From: Maricaulis sp.
GTDB taxonomy: Bacteria; Pseudomonadota; Alphaproteobacteria; Caulobacterales; Maricaulaceae
Assembly (NCBI GenBank): GCA_017643585.1
Contig: JAEPND010000004.1
Span: forward strand, 124,001 to 188,000
DNA: 64,000 nt
Direction: 5' to 3'
In this document: piece after piece, positions 16,985-25,834 of the stretch
How positions within the stretch are numbered: the first letter of the stretch is position 1
Layout: the number at the start of each line of letters is the position of its first letter
The notes under the pieces: generated by a model
Told to the model about the DNA's origin: nothing
The model's input: the letters and a program-made list of their open reading frames with translations, nothing else
Database searches by the model: none
Made by a program: the position numbers and the translations under genes

Positions 16985-18892
16985 TCAGCGCTGCGCGCGA
17001 CACACCACGAAACCCCGCGCCGGAATGTCCAGCGCCACCGTGCCGACGGCGGCAGACTGTCCAGCGCACTCGCCCCACAAGGCTTCCCAGCTTGTATTAC
17101 GACCATCCACCTCAACATTGAGCTGGCGGGCCTCGTCTTCGGCATTAAAGGCGATCACCACCTCATCGCCGCTGGCCTCGTCGATACGCGAGATGACAAG
17201 CACGCTCTCTTCATTGCCCGCATAGCGCGTCAGCAAGCGCCCCCGACGGATCACCTGATTATCCTGGCGGATCGCCGCCATTTGCGCGATGGCCTGGTAG
17301 AGCGGGTGGCTGGTGTCGAAATTATTGTCAGCCGTCGTGGCGTCCGTGCCGACCAGATCATTGTCGTTGTAGCTCTCGACCACGCTCGGGAACATGTCCT
17401 CGCGGGCCGCGCGATCATTGCCGTCGGAAATGAAGCCCTGCTCGTCGCCATAATAGATCGTCGGCACACCGCGAGAGAACATCATCAACCCGTGCGCCAG
17501 GATCAGCCGGTCCAGCAGATCCGCATCGGAAATATCCGGCTCGGCATTGCGTATGAACATCGACATGCGACCCATGTCATGATTGCCAAGGAAAGTCGGC
17601 AGGATCGCCGCGGTCGCTTCACCGCCGGGATAGACGTGATCGATGTTGAACAGCTCCTGGAAACGCATGCCCGGCTCGGCGCCCGTGACGAAGCCCTGGG
17701 CTGTGCCCTGGAAGGCAAAATCCAGGAAAGCCGGCAGGCGGGCCTGGGTGATATAGCGCGCCAATTGTCCCGGATCATATTCGTAGACCTCTCCGAAGAC
17801 GTGGAAATGCTCGATCCCCTCTGCACGGGCATGAGCCATGATTTCCGGCGTGAACTCGGCCCAGAATTCCGGGCGCACATGCTTGGCGGTATCGATGCGA
17901 TAGCCATCAATGCGGAAATCGGTGATCCATGATTTGTAGATATCGATCATCCCGCGCACCACGGTGGGGTGCTCGGTGTTGAGATCATCCAGCCCGGCAA
18001 AGTCGCCATACAGCTCGCTCTCACCAAACCAGAAGCTCTCGCCGCGATTGTGATACAGCGTCATGTCGTTGAGCCAGGGCGGATTGCGCTCACCATCAAC
18101 GCCTTCAGGGATATAGGGCGTGTAGGCAAAATCCGGACGCGTCAGATTGGCGAAATTCTCGGCGGTCAGGTGCACCGGATCATCGCCCAGAAAGCCCTCA
18201 TTGATCGGCTCACCATCGGGACCGCCCACCGTCGTGAACGGGTAATCGGCACGCCGACGATAGGGGCATTGCCCTTCAGGGTTTATGTAGAGTCCAGAGC
18301 TGGGATCGTGACACTCGCGATAGGCGATCACATCGGCCGTGTGATTGGTGATGATGTCCATATAGACCCGCATGCCGCGCGCATGCGCGGCCTCGACGAA
18401 GGCGCGAAACTCCTCACGCTCGCCCAGATGCGCATCGGGGCGCAGGAAGTCCGTGATCCAATAGCCGTGATAGGCTGACGAGGCCCACTCCCCCTCGCCT
18501 TGCACGGCGCGGTTTTGGAAAATCGGCGTGAGCCAGATCGCAGTCGCACCCAGACCCTGGATATAGTCCAGACGCGCCGTCAGCCCTGCGATATCGCCCC
18601 CGTGGTAAAAGCCGGTATCCGTCGGATCATAGCCGTGATCGAGACGGTCGCCCTCTAGGCCGCCCAGATCATTGCTCGCATCTGCGTTCTCGAACCGGTC
18701 GGGCATGACAAAATAGATGATCTCATCACGCGGTTGCCGCTCCGCCACCGACACAGGAGATGCCAGCTCGGCCGCGCCGGCGGTCACGGAAACCGCCTCG
18801 GATTGAGCCTCATCCACCGCTGGCTGACAGGCCATCAGAAGGCCGGCCACACCGCTGAGAAGCGCCGCTTTGCGGAACAGTCGCTGTGTCAT
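16985..18892 (-). CDS. GH13 alpha-amylase lipoprotein
   Basis: Endo-acting alpha-glucanase expected at the cell envelope, feeding the TBDR. The start MTQRLFRKA follows GGGGAG; 635 residues. The lipoprotein signal ends in LMAC (Cys22). GH13 motifs in order: DIITNHT (region I), DGYRIDTAKH (region II nucleophile Asp), FHVFGEVYEY (region III acid/base Glu) and FLGNHDMGRM (region IV). GYRIDTAKH followed by GNHD is typical of proteobacterial cell-envelope alpha-amylases. A near-perfect palindrome with a TTGCAA centre precedes the gene, suggesting LacI-type control with the rest of the locus. Functionally it may parallel Bacteroides SusG, though not by close homology. Confidence 0.88.
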   Translation of the reverse strand: MTQRLFRKAALLSGVAGLLMACQPAVDEAQSEAVSVTAGAAELASPVSVAERQPRDEIIYFVMPDRFENADASNDLGGLEGDRLDHGYDPTDTGFYHGGDIAGLTARLDYIQGLGATAIWLTPIFQNRAVQGEGEWASSAYHGYWITDFLRPDAHLGEREEFRAFVEAAHARGMRVYMDIITNHTADVIAYRECHDPSSGLYINPEGQCPYRRRADYPFTTVGGPDGEPINEGFLGDDPVHLTAENFANLTRPDFAYTPYIPEGVDGERNPPWLNDMTLYHNRGESFWFGESELYGDFAGLDDLNTEHPTVVRGMIDIYKSWITDFRIDGYRIDTAKHVRPEFWAEFTPEIMAHARAEGIEHFHVFGEVYEYDPGQLARYITQARLPAFLDFAFQGTAQGFVTGAEPGMRFQELFNIDHVYPGGEATAAILPTFLGNHDMGRMSMFIRNAEPDISDADLLDRLILAHGLMMFSRGVPTIYYGDEQGFISDGNDRAAREDMFPSVVESYNDNDLVGTDATTADNNFDTSHPLYQAIAQMAAIRQDNQVIRRGRLLTRYAGNEESVLVISRIDEASGDEVVIAFNAEDEARQLNVEVDGRNTSWEALWGECAGQSAAVGTVALDIPARGFVVCRAQR

Positions 18893-18972
18893 ATTTCTCC
18901 CCGTTCGCATTTTTTTGGAACTGTATATTTGTTGCTATTATTTATCTAGCTCGTTTTCTACGCATTCTGTTT

Positions 18973-18994
18973 GGCAATTTTTGCAAGAATTGCC
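18973..18994. promoter_or_regulatory. Near-perfect 22-bp palindromic operator upstream of amylase
   Basis: GGCAATT (18973-18979) and AATTGCC (18988-18994) flank a TTGCAA core; only one base pair breaks the symmetry. It lies about 80 bp upstream of the amylase start. It is the most complete example of the TTGCAA motif of the locus and a strong LacI-family operator candidate. Confidence 0.55.
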
Positions 18995-19132
18995 AAGCGC
19001 GCACCGTCCCACCGGTACACCACGAGCCGACCGGTGGAAGACATCGCTCGCGCGCAGCTGAACGTCACTCGACATCACTGGCAGGATCTGTAGCGGCGGC
19101 CTTGCCCTGAGAGGCTTGCGCAGGGATCAGCC

Positions 19133-20263
19133 TCAATCCGCCGGACCTTTGCCCGATTTACCGGGGGCGCGGCCTGTTTGACCCGTGTCCCAGCGCTCGA
19201 GACGGATCGGCGAGCGCAATCCGGGCACACCGCCTGTCTCGTTCACGAGACCACGTGCAACGGCCTGTCCGCTCCGGATCGCTTCGGCAACTGAATTGAT
19301 GGGGCCCGCGGGAATGCCCTCGGCCTCCAGCGCCGTGAGCAGGTCGGCCCGGCTTCGCGATGCGGTTTTTTCCGAAATCCGGGCAACCAGCACCGTGCGG
19401 TTCGCAACCCGGTCGGCATTGCATCGGTTTTCGGCCACCAGGTCTGCACCCAGATCAAGCAGCCGGGCCAGGCGCTCAAACTGCCGGTCATTGCCACAGG
19501 CGATGATCAAATGCCCGTCCGAGGCCGGGAAATCCTGGTAGGGAACGATATTGGGGTGGGCATTGCCCATGCGCCGGGGCGTTTCGCCCGTGGTCAGGAA
19601 ATTCATCGCCTGATTGCCCAGCACCCCGACCATCGAGTCAAACAGAGCCATGTCGATATGCTGACCCAGGCCGGTCTTCTCGCGTTGTGCCAGCGCTGCC
19701 TGCACGCCGATGACACCATACAGGCCGGTGAAGATATCGGCGAAGGCCACCCCCATTTTCTGAGGCGGCCCGTCCGGAGATCCGGTCAGATCCATGATGC
19801 CGCTCATGGCCTGGATCATAACGTCATATCCCGCCCGATGCGCACAGGGCCCGGTCTGGCCAAACCCGGTCACGGAACAATAGATGAGCCGCGGAAACCG
19901 CCGGGACAGGCTGGCGTAATCCAGCCCGTATTTCTCCAGCCCCCCGACCTTGAAATTCTCGATGAGAATGTCCGCCGACGCGATCAGCTCCAGCAGGGTG
20001 TCGAGGCCCTCTTGCTGTGCGAAATCGATCGCCACGGACTGCTTGCCCCGATTGCAGGCATGGAAATAGGCCGCAGATCGTGATCCATCCTCTTCCTCGA
20101 CCCAGGGCGGCCCCCAACTGCGAGTATCGTCACCAGCCGGGCTTTCGACCTTGATCACCTCGGCACCGAGATCGGCCAGCGTCTGGCCGATCCAGGGCCC
20201 CGCCAGAATACGCGCCAGCTCGACAACGCGGATGCCTTCAAGTGGTGCGGGATGGGCCATCAT
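19133..20263 (-). CDS. CaiB/BaiF family (class III) CoA transferase
   Basis: A 376-residue class III CoA transferase, which moves CoA between carboxylic acids through an aspartyl-CoA thioester. The N-terminus EGIRVVELARILAGPWIGQ and the segment DLGAEVIKVESPAGDDTR are characteristic, with the catalytic Asp expected in the central region. Two adjacent ATGs (20263, 20260) overlap the stop of the enoyl-CoA hydratase gene, so the two are translationally coupled. Together they suggest activation and hydration or isomerisation of an acyl-CoA. The substrate cannot be named from the sequence. Confidence 0.85.
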   Translation of the reverse strand: MMAHPAPLEGIRVVELARILAGPWIGQTLADLGAEVIKVESPAGDDTRSWGPPWVEEEDGSRSAAYFHACNRGKQSVAIDFAQQEGLDTLLELIASADILIENFKVGGLEKYGLDYASLSRRFPRLIYCSVTGFGQTGPCAHRAGYDVMIQAMSGIMDLTGSPDGPPQKMGVAFADIFTGLYGVIGVQAALAQREKTGLGQHIDMALFDSMVGVLGNQAMNFLTTGETPRRMGNAHPNIVPYQDFPASDGHLIIACGNDRQFERLARLLDLGADLVAENRCNADRVANRTVLVARISEKTASRSRADLLTALEAEGIPAGPINSVAEAIRSGQAVARGLVNETGGVPGLRSPIRLERWDTGQTGRAPGKSGKGPAD

Positions 20264-21042
20264 GATTGTCCCGGAAATCGGGGCGAGCGCTTCTCGAGAA
20301 AGGCCCGATAGCCCTCCTGGAAATCCTCCCCCTGGAATGCATTCAGGAACATCTGGCGTGTCTCATCCGTATCAGCATCCACCCCGGCACGGATCATCGA
20401 GATGATCTTCTTGGATGTCCGGGCCGAATAGGCCGATGTCGCCGACAGCCCTTGCGCATATTCCTCGACCGCCTGCGGCAATGTTTCAGGATCAACCAAC
20501 CGGTTGATGAGCCCGATCCTGAAGGCCTCCTCGGCATCCAGCATGCGTCCGGAATACAGGATATCCTTGGCAAAGGAGACACCGACGGCATCGATCAGGC
20601 GCTTGGTGTCGTTGAGCGTATAGGTCAGGCCAAGTTTTGCTGGCGTGATCGCGAACCGGCTGCCCGTTGCCGCAAATCTCAGATCGCAGGACAGCGCCAC
20701 ACCGCACCCCCCTCCCACACACACCCCCTCAATACGGGCGAGGGTGGGCTTGGGGAAAGCCGCCAGGCTATCCAGGGCCATGCCGATCGAGCGGGTATAG
20801 GCCTCGGCCCGCTCACGCGTTGCGTAGACAGCTTCAAACTCGGCGATGTCGGCCCCGGCCGCAAAACTGCCCCCAGCGCCGCGCACGATCAGCAATTTCA
20901 CCTCGGGATTATCCGCCGCGGACTGCAGCAGCCTGGGAATGTCCAGCCACATGGCGCTGGTGATCGCATTGCGCTTGGCCGGCCGGTTCAGCACCAGCTC
21001 GGCCACGGCGCCCCGGCTTTCTAGATAAATGTCTTCGCTCAT
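20260..21042 (-). CDS. Enoyl-CoA hydratase/isomerase family protein
   Basis: A 260-residue crotonase-fold protein starting at MSEDIYLESRG; this start gives the normal family length, while in-frame upstream ATGs lack a better ribosome site. The oxyanion-hole segments are GGSFAAGADIAEF and GVCVGGGCGVALSCDLRFA. In the second segment the GGG context is kept, while the catalytic Glu positions of true hydratases are not clearly both present, so isomerase or other crotonase chemistry is possible. It is coupled to the downstream CoA transferase and lies 98 bp after ribokinase, perhaps as a separate transcription unit. Confidence 0.82.
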   Translation of the reverse strand: MSEDIYLESRGAVAELVLNRPAKRNAITSAMWLDIPRLLQSAADNPEVKLLIVRGAGGSFAAGADIAEFEAVYATRERAEAYTRSIGMALDSLAAFPKPTLARIEGVCVGGGCGVALSCDLRFAATGSRFAITPAKLGLTYTLNDTKRLIDAVGVSFAKDILYSGRMLDAEEAFRIGLINRLVDPETLPQAVEEYAQGLSATSAYSARTSKKIISMIRAGVDADTDETRQMFLNAFQGEDFQEGYRAFLEKRSPRFPGQS

Positions 21043-21140
21043 GGGCCTGACTGTCCTGACTGAGAATTCCGTCATGATTATCGGACCGGATCGGCCACGC
21101 GATTTCAACCGGTCTCGACAGGGCGCGAGAGGCGGACGTC

Positions 21141-21995
21141 TCAGCGGGTCAAACGCGCCTCGACCGCAGCACGTTCGGGCAGCGCGGGCTGGGCCCCGGC
21201 TTTTAACGTCGAGACGGCGCCGGCGGCGCAGGCGAATTCGAGCGCGCTTTGTTCAGAACGCCCCTCCAGCAAGGCCAGGGTAAGCGCTGCGACAAATGTA
21301 TCACCCGCACCAGTCGCATCATGCGCTTCAACGGGCGGTGGTGCGGCGCGAGCGATTTCAATCCCGTCCTTGAACAGGACGGCACCGCGGGCGCCCAGGG
21401 TCAAAGCCGTCAGCCCACCCGCGCCTTTAAGGCGCTCCAAGCCATAAAAGGCACCCTCGGCCTCGTTGACGATGCAAAGATCAGCCCGGCGCAACACGTC
21501 ATCCGGCAGATCAGCGGCCGGCGCCAGATTGAGGCAGGTCAGACCGTCACAACGGGCCACCGCCTCGGCCAGCACCTCGACAGGCGTTTCCAGCTGCCCG
21601 ATCAGCGCCCCCGAAATGCGCGCCGGCAAGTCATCAAGACCCAGATGCGCGTTGGCACCAGACGCCACGACAATCTGGTTATCGCCATCGGGAGCAACGG
21701 CGATCATGGCGACACCCGTCGGTGCCTCGGCAATCGCGCGGCAGCGCTCCAGGTCCACGCCATCAGCCCGCAACAGCGACAGCGCCTGGCTGGCTTCCTC
21801 GTCCTGACCGACACAAGCGATCAACTGGACCTCGGCCCCCAACCGTCGTGCAGCGAGAGCCTGATTGGCCCCCTTGCCGCCGGGATGCTTGGCGAAACCG
21901 TCACCCAGCACGGTTTCTCCTGCCAGCGGCAAGTGATCACAACGGACAACAAGGTCCAGATTGACAGATCCCACAACGGTGATCGTCCCGGTCAT
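21141..21995 (-). CDS. rbsK: Ribokinase (PfkB family)
   Basis: A 284-residue PfkB sugar kinase that phosphorylates ribose to ribose 5-phosphate. It has the N-terminal signature GSVNLDLVVRCDHLPLAGET, the substrate-binding HPGGKGANQALAA, and the C-terminal DATGAGDTFVAAL signature with the anion hole and catalytic Asp. The ATG overlaps the stop of the nucleoside hydrolase gene (TGATG), indicating coupled translation. In this context it converts the ribose released from nucleosides into a pentose phosphate intermediate. Confidence 0.9.
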   Translation of the reverse strand: MTGTITVVGSVNLDLVVRCDHLPLAGETVLGDGFAKHPGGKGANQALAARRLGAEVQLIACVGQDEEASQALSLLRADGVDLERCRAIAEAPTGVAMIAVAPDGDNQIVVASGANAHLGLDDLPARISGALIGQLETPVEVLAEAVARCDGLTCLNLAPAADLPDDVLRRADLCIVNEAEGAFYGLERLKGAGGLTALTLGARGAVLFKDGIEIARAAPPPVEAHDATGAGDTFVAALTLALLEGRSEQSALEFACAAGAVSTLKAGAQPALPERAAVEARLTR

Positions 21996-22921
21996 CAAAC
22001 GCGCTCCATGTGCCGCACCAACAGGTCAAAGAGCGGACCATCCCGCAATCCGGTGACCCATTGCAAACCGGAGGATTGTGCGGGGGTTATCACCGTCTGA
22101 CCCCGACGCTCGCCGCCGGAACAGTCCACCTTCGCACTGACCGAAACGAGATCGTACAGCTCCGGTGCCAGTAGATAGCCGATCGTGCAGGGGTCATGCA
22201 GCGCAGCCCCTTCGGCGCCATACACCTCACCATAGATCCGGTTGACGTGGGCGATCATCTCTGCGGCGGCATGACAGGCCGGGTGAGATGACGCTTCAAG
22301 CTCCGACATGCGCGGCGGCGTGCAGCGGATCTGCAGCGTGGCATCCAGCCCGATCAGAACGGTGGGGCAAGCACTGGCCAGAACGATCGCGGCAGCATCC
22401 GGATCGGCAAAGATATTGAACTCGGCATGCGGCGTGATGTTGCCGCCTTCCACCGAAGCGCCGCCCATGATCACCACCTCGCGGACGGCCTCGACGATGT
22501 TCGGATCGCGTTGCAACGCCGTGGCGAAATTGGTCATCGGACCCGTGATCACCAGGGTTATGGAGGCAGGCTCGGCCTGGCCCAGAGTCTCGCAGAGATA
22601 GTCCACCGCCCCCAGCGTCGCTGGCGTGACGGTGCTCTCGGGAAGCTTAGCGTCGCCAAGCCCGGAGGCACCGTGAATATGCTCTGCAAACACCGGGTCG
22701 ACCTGCATGGGACGGTCACAACCGGAATAGACGGGAATGTCTTCGCGCCCGGCCAGGGCCAGAACGCCCCGGGCATTGCGGGCACAGGTGTCTACCGGCA
22801 CATTTCCGGCGACGACGCAGATCGCCCGCAAATCGATCTGCTCCGGTGCGCCCAGCGCGGCCAGCAAGGCGATACAGTCATCAACACCCGGATCGCAATC
22901 AATGATGACCGACCGCTGCAT
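21995..22921 (-). CDS. Inosine/uridine-preferring nucleoside hydrolase
   Basis: A 308-residue nucleoside N-ribohydrolase that cleaves ribonucleosides to base and ribose. The start MQRSVIIDCDPGVDD carries the calcium-binding DxDPGxDD signature. Further family segments are VITGPMTNFATAL and EFNIFADPDAA. It starts 4 bp after the transporter stop and is coupled to rbsK. The trio nupC, hydrolase, ribokinase forms a compact uptake-and-salvage route. Purine or pyrimidine preference is not decidable from sequence. Confidence 0.9.
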   Translation of the reverse strand: MQRSVIIDCDPGVDDCIALLAALGAPEQIDLRAICVVAGNVPVDTCARNARGVLALAGREDIPVYSGCDRPMQVDPVFAEHIHGASGLGDAKLPESTVTPATLGAVDYLCETLGQAEPASITLVITGPMTNFATALQRDPNIVEAVREVVIMGGASVEGGNITPHAEFNIFADPDAAAIVLASACPTVLIGLDATLQIRCTPPRMSELEASSHPACHAAAEMIAHVNRIYGEVYGAEGAALHDPCTIGYLLAPELYDLVSVSAKVDCSGGERRGQTVITPAQSSGLQWVTGLRDGPLFDLLVRHMERV

Positions 22922-22925
22922 GGCG

Positions 22926-24152
22926 CTAACCCGCGAAGAGCATTCCGGCGATGGCAGCACTCATCAGATTGGACAGAGAGCCCGCCAGCACGGCCCGGAA
23001 GCCGAATTTGGCGATCTGGCCCATCCGCTCGGGGATCAGGCTGCCCAGTCCACCCAGCAGGATACCAACAGAGCTGAGATTGGCGAAACCACACAGCGCA
23101 ATGGTCAGGATGGCCTGGCTGCGCGGAGAGAATTCTTCCAGCATGCCGGACAGGGTCAGATAGGCCACGAACTCATTGATCACGAGCTTCTCGCCGACGA
23201 TGGCACCGGCGGCCTGGGCCTCTGCAGCGGGAATGCTGAGCGCCATCATCAGCGGTGCGAACAGCATGCCGAGCAGGCTCTGAATGGTCACACCCTCAAC
23301 ACCGAACATACCGGCAATCATCGCAATCAGGCCATTGACCAGAGCAATCAGGGATACAAAGGCAATCAACATCGCGCCGATATTCAGCGCCAGGTGCAGA
23401 CCATCCTTGGCGCCAACGGCCGCAGCCATCACCACATTGGCATGGCGTTCCTGCTCCGGCTTCGTTTCCACGATGTCCTGGGCGTCATCCTTGCCGGCAT
23501 CTGCGGGCATGATGATGCTGGCCATCAGCAGACCACCCGGCGCGGCCATGAAGCTGGCGGCGAGCAGATATTCAACACTGATACCGATCTGCGCATACGC
23601 CGCGAGAACCGTACCGGCAACGGACGCCAGACCGGAGGTCATGATCGCGAACAGCTGTGGCTTGGTAATGCCGGTGAGATAGGGGCGGATAACGAGCGGC
23701 GCCTCGGTCTGGCCAACAAAGATATTGGCTGCCGCGTTGAGCGACTCCACCCGCCCGGTGCCGAGCAGGATGTTGAGGAACAGGCCTACAATGCGCACGA
23801 TCCACTGCATCACACCGATGTGGTAGAGCACGGACATCAGCGCCGAGAAGAAGATCACGACCGGCAGGACGTTCAGCGCAAAACTGAAACCCACGGACTC
23901 ACCGACCAGCGGCCCGAACACCATCTCGATGCCGGATGTGGAAAAGGCGAGCAGCTGGGTCACGCCTTCAGACAGTGTCGACAGGACGCTCCGTCCAGCC
24001 GGCAGGTAAAGCACAAATCCACCGATAGCGGCTTGCAGGGCCAGAGCACTCAACACCGTCCGCAGACGGATTTTTCTCTTATTGGTCGAAAAAACGAACG
24101 CAATGATCAAAAGGGTGACAGCGCCAAAACCGGCGATCAGATTATCACTCAT
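22926..24152 (-). CDS. nupC: NupC-type concentrative nucleoside transporter
   Basis: A 408-residue inner-membrane CNT-family symporter that takes up nucleosides with protons or sodium. It has about ten hydrophobic segments and the conserved [17 protein letters not shown] and [15 protein letters not shown] stretches, plus FVAYLTLSG and [18 protein letters not shown] in the C-terminal half. It is the first gene of the nucleoside operon on the minus strand. Its promoter should lie in 24153-24289. Confidence 0.9.
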   Translation of the reverse strand: MSDNLIAGFGAVTLLIIAFVFSTNKRKIRLRTVLSALALQAAIGGFVLYLPAGRSVLSTLSEGVTQLLAFSTSGIEMVFGPLVGESVGFSFALNVLPVVIFFSALMSVLYHIGVMQWIVRIVGLFLNILLGTGRVESLNAAANIFVGQTEAPLVIRPYLTGITKPQLFAIMTSGLASVAGTVLAAYAQIGISVEYLLAASFMAAPGGLLMASIIMPADAGKDDAQDIVETKPEQERHANVVMAAAVGAKDGLHLALNIGAMLIAFVSLIALVNGLIAMIAGMFGVEGVTIQSLLGMLFAPLMMALSIPAAEAQAAGAIVGEKLVINEFVAYLTLSGMLEEFSPRSQAILTIALCGFANLSSVGILLGGLGSLIPERMGQIAKFGFRAVLAGSLSNLMSAAIAGMLFAG

Positions 24153-24289
24153 TCGGCTGCAACCTCTTCGGGGACCGCCAGATACCTAAATATTCAGGGC
24201 AGCTTTCTGCCATGCCCTGAAGCCTGACGATAGCCGCAACTTGCATGTTTGTTTCTGACAGGGGTCAGTTTGACGTCGGCAGGGGATGA

Positions 24290-24940
24290 TTATTCGGCCA
24301 GTTCGGCCTGATCAGAGCGCGCCGCAGAGTCAGCGTTCACTGGGTCCGCCGACGGTCCGCCCTGCATGCGCTCAAGCCAGTGCTTGCGACACAGGGAGAT
24401 ATAGTTGGCCTTGGTCACACCCACCTGCACCCCCTCGGTCACCGCGTCACCTGACGCGTCGAAGCGCAAATTCATGGTTGCCTTGCGACCGCAATGACAA
24501 ATCGTCCGGGCCTCGCGCAGATCATCAGCGATCGCCAGCAGTTCAGCCGCGCCTTCAAACAACTTGCCCTGGAAGTCGGTGCGCAAGCCATAACACAACA
24601 CCGGAATGCCCAGCTCATCACCGACCTTTGCCAGCTGCCACACCTGTTCGCGCGTCAGGAATTGCGCTTCATCCACGAACACCGCGTCCAGCCCCTGGGA
24701 ATCACGGAGGGTCGATATCTGCGCGAACATGTCCGTCGCCTGACGGTAGATGTGAGCGGGCGCGTTGAGGCCGATGCGCGATTCAATCTCACCGATATCC
24801 GTTCCGCTCGCGCCTTCATTATGCTCAGACGTCCAAAGCATGACTTTCATGCCCTGCTCACCATAGTTGTGAGCCGCCTGGAGCAGGATGGCGGACTTGC
24901 CCGCATTCATGGCGCTATATGTAAAGTAGAGCTTTCCCAT
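24290..24940 (-). CDS. tdk: Thymidine kinase
   Basis: A 216-residue type II thymidine kinase that phosphorylates thymidine (and deoxyuridine) to the monophosphate. Walker A is SAMNAGKS (9-16). VFVDEAQF holds the Walker B/DEAQF motif, and CHCGRKA with a later CRKHW supplies zinc-binding cysteines. ANYISLCRKHW near the C-terminus is typical of the family. It lies upstream of nupC on the same strand, separated by 137 bp, which fits nucleoside salvage. Confidence 0.93.
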   Translation of the reverse strand: MGKLYFTYSAMNAGKSAILLQAAHNYGEQGMKVMLWTSEHNEGASGTDIGEIESRIGLNAPAHIYRQATDMFAQISTLRDSQGLDAVFVDEAQFLTREQVWQLAKVGDELGIPVLCYGLRTDFQGKLFEGAAELLAIADDLREARTICHCGRKATMNLRFDASGDAVTEGVQVGVTKANYISLCRKHWLERMQGGPSADPVNADSAARSDQAELAE

Positions 24941-25513
24941 GCCCTGGTGCTAAAGCGATTCCCGTCCCGGTCGAGTCATCTGTCACCCTGACTAAACCCG
25001 GCGGGATCAGCCCAGACCAGCCGGAAATCGCTTTGGTCAGCGCAGTACGGATGTCAGAATAATCGCGGAAGGAATACCGATCCTGCTCGCCCCGAACCCA
25101 CCTTTGCAGAAGGGAACAAGTAGCTCGGGCAAGCTCGTGGCAAGCAGGCGGTATGCCGGCGACCATGGAGGTGGCCACCCGACATTTCGGTGTCCTGGCG
25201 GGGCCAGCCCCTGCAGCGCTCAGGCTGAAACGGGTCTGCGCCGCCAGTATGTGATGTTATTACATTCCATGCTCAAGCGGATTGCAAGCCCCTTTCTCAT
25301 GACAATTCGTTGAACCTTCATCTCCCGGGAGCCGACCCCACATGAAGGCGGGAAGCCCGGCCGACCGCGTCAGAGACGGTTTTGGCTGTGAGGACTTGCA
25401 TCTCCACGGTGAGTTACTTCAAACTCGCCCACTCAAGCGCAATGGCGCTGTGCCATCGTGTCGTCCCGGAGAGCCCCGCGATTGCGGTCGCTCAACAAAG
25501 ACACTCAAACCAA
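24941..25513. other. Intergenic region without a recognised gene
   Basis: 573 bp between divergent tdk and the symporter operon. The short reading frames here lack family features. The only regulatory-looking element is ATGTGATGTTATTACAT at 25249-25265, an imperfect CRP/FNR-like palindrome (arms ATGTGAT and ATTACAT). Confidence 0.4.
25249..25265. promoter_or_regulatory. CRP/FNR-like palindrome upstream of symporter operon
   Basis: The arms ATGTGAT and ATTACAT match in six of seven positions around a 3-bp centre. Acetate-permease-type genes are often CRP-controlled, but the site is about 250 bp from the start codon, so this call is weak. Confidence 0.25.
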
Positions 25514-25825
25514 ATGGATTCCATGGATAATCACACGCCCCACCGCACCGAAGATCATGATGTCGGTGAGGACGTCACCCGAGCCTATTGGCGCGAAAAC
25601 CTGTCCTTGATGGGCATACTCCTGGTCATCTGGTTTGCCGTTTCATTCGGCGCCGGAATCCTGGCGCGAGACTGGCTGGATCAATTCTCGATCGGCGGCG
25701 CACCGCTTGGATTCTGGTTCGCGCAACAAGGCGCGATCTTTGTTTTTGTCGCCCTGATCTTCGTCTACTCCTTCCGCATGCACCAGATCGAGAAGAAGTA
25801 CGGCATGAGCGACGACAACGACTAG
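25514..25825 (+). CDS. DUF4212 small subunit of a sodium:solute symporter
   Basis: A 103-residue protein with two transmembrane helices (SLMGILLVIWFAVSFGAGIL and GFWFAQQGAIFVFVALIFVY), the typical layout of DUF4212 partners of ActP-like symporters. Two ATGs (25514 and 25523) are possible and neither has a strong ribosome site. It is followed after 9 bp by the large subunit gene, the standard arrangement for this two-component system. Confidence 0.88.
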   Translation: MDSMDNHTPHRTEDHDVGEDVTRAYWRENLSLMGILLVIWFAVSFGAGILARDWLDQFSIGGAPLGFWFAQQGAIFVFVALIFVYSFRMHQIEKKYGMSDDND

Positions 25826-25834
25826 GAGGCGATC

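Noticed and set aside
22737-24227. 496-codon plus-strand frame opposite nupC, rich in His and Gln
   Set aside because: It is the complement of hydrophobic transmembrane codons in nupC, which produces His/Gln/Arg-rich shadows.
24941-25513. Short open frames and a possible small RNA in the tdk/symporter spacer
   Set aside because: No frame shows family motifs or a convincing ribosome site, and no structured RNA family could be recognised by eye.
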